The notes beneath the pieces were generated by a model that saw only the letters and a list, made by a program, of their open reading frames with translations, was not told where the DNA came from and ran no database searches. Both the position numbers and the translations under genes were made by a program. Shown here piece by piece: positions 4,706-7,326 of a stretch of 7,326 nucleotides of DNA; position 1 is the stretch's first letter; each line of letters opens with the position of its first letter. The DNA comes from Treponema sp. (GTDB lineage: Bacteria; Spirochaetota; Spirochaetia; Treponematales; Breznakiellaceae): the NCBI GenBank assembly GCA_031284195.1, contig JAITAI010000069.1, positions 1 to 7,326 of the forward strand, in the 5' to 3' direction.

Positions 4706-6747
4706 TGGCCGCAGTACCCCCGGTCTGCTATGTGGATATGGTTTTTGATCTACCCTTGCATCAGGTATTCACCTATCATATAGACCCTCAGGGAGCAGCG
4801 GCCTTTGGTAAACGAGGGATGGCCCCTTTCGGCAGGCAAGAGCGTCTAGGGTACATCATCGGGGAACGGGCTGAAGTTCCCCAGGGTTTAGGTACCGCAG
4901 CTATTAAAGCAGTACGCCGGGTGGTAGACCCGGCTCCTCTATTCAACTGCCAGGATCTCGCCCTGGCAGAATGGATCGCCGGGTACTACCTCTGCAGTCT
5001 CGGCCAAGCCCTGGCTACGATGATTCCCTCGGGCCGGCGGACCGGAACCTATTCCACCTTTGCGGATCCTGGGGATGAAATGACCCAAAGGATCCCGGAA
5101 CTTTCCCAAGAACAGCAGGATGCCTTGGCATGTATCATAGCATCCTGTCCTAAGGAAAAGAGAGAAAAGGAAGCTGCCCCTAATCCTGTTCCTCCCGCAC
5201 TTCCCCGCTCCCGGCTCTTGTACTTGTACGGTATCACGGGATCAGGAAAAACCGAGGTATTCCTCCGGGCCGCAGAGCATATACTCAAAGCCGGGAATTC
5301 GGTGATCTACCTGGTGCCGGAAATTTCTTTGACCCACCAGACCGTAGAAGCCATAAGGAGCCGTTTTGGCTCAATCGCCGCCACCGTCCATTCGGGTATG
5401 AGCCCCAGTGCGCGGCTTACCGAGTGGGTGCGGATCCAGGCAGGGGAGATCCGCATTGTAGTGGGACCCCGCAGCGCGGTATTTGCTCCGGTACAAAACT
5501 TGGGGCTTATCATCATTGATGAAGAACAAGATGGTTCATACAAATCAGGAAATACCCCCCGGTACCATGCCCGGCAAGTGGCTATGCACCGCTGTTCCGT
5601 TACAGGGGCTTGCCTGGTGCTGGGATCCGCTACCCCTTCGGCAGAGGCGTGGAAGCTCATGGGGGAAGGGACCATCCAGCAGCTGAACCTGACCCGCCGG
5701 CTTTCCGGAGGCAGCCTCCCTGCAATACGATCCGTGAGCTTGGCTCATACCGAAGGTTGCCTCACCAAGGAATTAAAAGAAGAAATCCGGAAAACCGCCC
5801 AAATGGGCAGACAAAGCATCCTCTTTTTAAACCGCCGGGGCTTCGCCTATTTTTATCATTGCCATGCCTGCGGCTATGAACTCACCTGCCGGCATTGCTC
5901 GGTATCCCTCACCTACCACAAGAGTAAAGGCCGGGCGATCTGTCATTACTGCGGGTACCAGACGGTTCCTCCCCAGGTCTGTCCTCAGTGCGGTTCCTTG
6001 GAAGCGGGGTATACTGGCTTCGGTACTGAGCTGATTGAAGAGGAGGTCCGCCGGACCTTCCCGGAGTTGCGGATTTACCGGGCTGATGCGGATACCACCA
6101 GCCGGAAGGGGAGTCTTCAAGAAACCTTGGCGTTGTTCAAAGCCGGAGGCTTCGACATACTTCTAGGAACCCAGATGGTTGCCAAGGGACTCAATTTTCC
6201 CGGGGTACGCCTGGTAGGGGTAATCTCAGCCGATACTGGCCTCCACCTTCCAGATTTCCGGGCTGCAGAACGGACCTTTTCCCTCATTGTCCAGGTTGCT
6301 GGCCGGGCAGGCCGGTACTTCCCGGATGGTACGGTTATCGTTCAGACCCTGCGGCCTCACGACCCTGCTATCATCCGTGCCTGCGCCCTGGATTTGGAAG
6401 GCTTCTATGCTGCGGAATTGGCCCAACGGAAGACCTTGGGCTTTCCCCCTTATACTCGGCTTATCCGTTTCACCATCAGATCAAGGGAAGCCAGCAGGGC
6501 AGATAGGGCTATTGAGAACCTCGCCGCCATTGCCACCCCCCTGCTCCCTGCACAGGGGGATATTTTAGGCCCTGCGGAATGTCCTATCGGTATCATCGGA
6601 GGGTATTACCGTCGACAACTCATCTTACGGGGAATATCTATGGGAAGCCTCCACGCTGCGGCCCGTAACATGCTGATCCGCTATGAAACCGGTAAAGATA
6701 GCCGGGTATATCTGGAGGTTGATGTAGACCCGGTGAGCCTTTTGTAA
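4705..6747 (+). CDS. priA: Primosomal protein N', replication-restart helicase PriA
   Basis: A 680-residue SF2 DNA helicase that recognises abandoned forks and reloads the replisome. The N-terminal part (1-115) is the DNA-binding domain (DLPLHQVFTYHI). Walker A is GITGSGKT (176-183). Motif II is IIDEEQDGSYK (270-280), and GSATPS is motif III (308-313). The zinc-binding insertion has eight cysteines at 386, 389, 395, 398, 413, 416, 426 and 429. The helicase C-terminal lobe has GTQMVAKGLNFP (488-499) and QVAGRAGR (530-537). The C-terminal domain contains LGFPPYTRL. It is slightly shorter than E. coli PriA. Motif II has Gln where many PriA proteins have His (DEEH). The start ATG overlaps the preceding TAA by one base, with GGGAG at 4695-4699 giving five-base spacing. 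No frameshift or missing catalytic segment is seen, so it should be functional. Confidence 0.97.
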   Translation: MAAVPPVCYVDMVFDLPLHQVFTYHIDPQGAAAFGKRGMAPFGRQERLGYIIGERAEVPQGLGTAAIKAVRRVVDPAPLFNCQDLALAEWIAGYYLCSLGQALATMIPSGRRTGTYSTFADPGDEMTQRIPELSQEQQDALACIIASCPKEKREKEAAPNPVPPALPRSRLLYLYGITGSGKTEVFLRAAEHILKAGNSVIYLVPEISLTHQTVEAIRSRFGSIAATVHSGMSPSARLTEWVRIQAGEIRIVVGPRSAVFAPVQNLGLIIIDEEQDGSYKSGNTPRYHARQVAMHRCSVTGACLVLGSATPSAEAWKLMGEGTIQQLNLTRRLSGGSLPAIRSVSLAHTEGCLTKELKEEIRKTAQMGRQSILFLNRRGFAYFYHCHACGYELTCRHCSVSLTYHKSKGRAICHYCGYQTVPPQVCPQCGSLEAGYTGFGTELIEEEVRRTFPELRIYRADADTTSRKGSLQETLALFKAGGFDILLGTQMVAKGLNFPGVRLVGVISADTGLHLPDFRAAERTFSLIVQVAGRAGRYFPDGTVIVQTLRPHDPAIIRACALDLEGFYAAELAQRKTLGFPPYTRLIRFTIRSREASRADRAIENLAAIATPLLPAQGDILGPAECPIGIIGGYYRRQLILRGISMGSLHAAARNMLIRYETGKDSRVYLEVDVDPVSLL

Positions 6748-6763
6748 CCGGGCAATCCCGGTT
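6746..6763 (+). terminator. Hairpin at the priA stop, terminator-like without T-run
   Basis: AACCGGG (6746-6752) and CCCGGTT (6757-6763) form a perfect 7-bp stem with a CAAT loop, beginning inside the priA TAA. The following bases are CTGGGTC, with no uridine tract, so intrinsic termination is uncertain. It lies where the operon should end and is the only stem-loop there that I can see. Protection of the mRNA 3' end is an alternative role. Confidence 0.4.
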
Positions 6764-6778
6764 CTGGGTCTATTCACC

Positions 6779-6960
6779 CTAGGAAAAACCAATGAACAAG
6801 CGGTGATATGACCTGATGTAAGATAAAGACACCCGGCAAACATCAAGTCCACTTTGTCATAACGAGTCCCTATCCGCCTAAATCCGTTTAACCGGCGGAA
6901 CATCCGATCTCTCACTCCGCTGTTTATAACCTTCCGGTTGAAGGGAACTTGCAGTTTGAC
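6779..6960 (-). pseudogene. IS5-type transposase, C-terminal fragment
   Basis: On the minus strand, about 45 residues starting VPFNRKVINSG match the end of IS5-family DDE transposases. The core is RMFRRLNGFRRIGTRYDKVD followed by LMFAGCLYLTSGHI, corresponding to the family pattern of a glutamate-containing helix, F-x-RLK-x-FRRIATRYDK and a YLA segment. The catalytic Glu position usually preceding this block (IE..F) is not retained here (residues VRDRMF). After LYLTSG the frame is unclear: a shift by one would reach TAG at 6781-6779. The N-terminal two-thirds, including both aspartates, is absent, because the sequence switches at 6961 into the tandem repeat. It is a dead relic. No terminal inverted repeats or target duplication could be identified. 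Confidence 0.7.
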
Positions 6961-7326
6961 GGCGCATGAGCAGGGGGTTCTCCCCGGCGCGTGTACAGGG
7001 GTTCGCTCAGGCGCGTGCGCAGGGGTTCGCTCAGATGTGTACGCAGGGGCTCGCTCAGGCGCATGTACAGGAGTTCGCTCAGATGCGTGCACAGGGGATC
7101 GCTCAGATGCGTGCGCAAGGGCTCGCTCAGGCGCGTGAACAGGAGTTCGCTCAGGCGCATGAACGGGGCTCGCTCAGGCGCGTGCGCAGGGGTTCGCTCA
7201 GATGCGTGCGCAGGGGTTCGCTCAGGCGCAGGGGCTCGCTCAGGCGCGTGAACAGGAGTTCGCTCAGGTGCATGAACAGGTGTTCGCTCAGGCGCAGGGG
7301 CTCGCTCAGGCGCAGGGGCTCGCTCT
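6961..7326 (+). repeat. 24/18-bp GC-rich tandem repeat, continuing past the window
   Basis: Sixteen adjacent units run to the window edge. Most are 24 bp, beginning GGCGCGTG or GATGCGTG and ending TTCGCTCA or CTCGCTCA. They start at 6986, 7010, 7034, 7058, 7082, 7106, 7130, 7177, 7201, 7243 and 7267. Three units are 18 bp (7225, 7291, 7309), lacking six bases after GGCGC. One at 7154 is 23 bp, and the first (6961-6985) is a degenerate 25-bp unit. In one plus-strand frame each 24-bp unit encodes an ARAQGFAQ-like octapeptide and each 18-bp unit AQGLAQ. The unit-to-unit changes recur in patches (GGCGC/GATGC, GGGGTTC/GGAGTTC/GGGGCTC), suggesting unequal exchange or slippage between units. The left edge directly abuts a transposase relic. 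Confidence 0.95.
6966..7326 (+). pseudogene. Possible partial, frame-disrupted ORF encoding the octapeptide repeat
   Basis: From ATG 6966 a plus frame stays open to the window edge, about 120 codons. It reads MSRGFSPARVQGFAQ and then repeats such as ARAQGFAQ, MRAQGIAQ and AREQEFAQ up to about 7160. The 23-bp unit at 7154 has lost one base, after which this frame reads RGSLRRVR-type repeats. The AQ series then continues open in the next frame to the window end. Alanine/glutamine-rich octads with a hydrophobic F/L/I position resemble the repetitive C-terminal tails of Rpn/PD-(D/E)XK transposase-like proteins, which is inference only. There is no good ribosome site before 6966 and no N-terminal domain upstream. 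This may therefore be a detached tail or non-coding DNA. Confidence 0.25.

Noticed and set aside
6625..7092. Minus-strand 155-codon frame as an intact gene
   Set aside because: Its middle is the transposase relic, its N-terminal part is tandem repeat and its tail is antisense to priA, so it is a chance fusion of open frames.
6961..7326. CRISPR array
   Set aside because: Units are directly adjacent with no unique spacers, and there are no cas genes.

Overview
The window reads as chromosome of an anaerobic, moderately GC-rich bacterium. The protein style, the DUF1667 gene and the gene content suggest a Treponema-like spirochaete, but this is recall rather than a computed placement. Core genes are on the plus strand and look intact. 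They are separated by stretches with decayed genes, structured DNA and a tandem repeat.

Layout. Bases 1-543 are the 3' part of a PabA/TrpG glutamine amidotransferase; its first residues lie outside the window. A doubtful 45-codon ORF starts inside its stop codon. Bases 818-2263 hold three tightly packed plus-strand genes: a DUF1667 cysteine-motif protein, an unrecognised 151-residue protein, and a MocA/MobA-like nucleotidyltransferase. Bases 2368-2448 are a tRNA-Leu (anticodon UAG) on the minus strand, with a near-consensus promoter upstream. Bases 2449-3403 have no intact gene. They contain a minus-strand C-terminal gene remnant (about 2710-2868), an AT-rich patch (about 2921-3020) and a GC-rich stretch with several inverted repeats just before nrdR.

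Bases 3404-6747 form a DNA-metabolism cluster: nrdR (repressor of ribonucleotide reductase genes), a family 4 uracil-DNA glycosylase with four Fe-S cysteines, and priA (replication-restart helicase). The glycosylase stop and the priA start overlap by one base. The cluster plausibly links dNTP supply, uracil repair and restart of stalled forks.

After priA comes a degenerate minus-strand C-terminal fragment of an IS5-type transposase (about 6779-6960). It directly abuts a 24/18-bp tandem repeat (6961-7326) that runs off the window. Read as protein in one plus frame, the repeat gives an octapeptide series of the ARAQGFAQ type. No complete undescribed system is visible; the repeat array and the structured nrdR upstream region are the most unusual parts.
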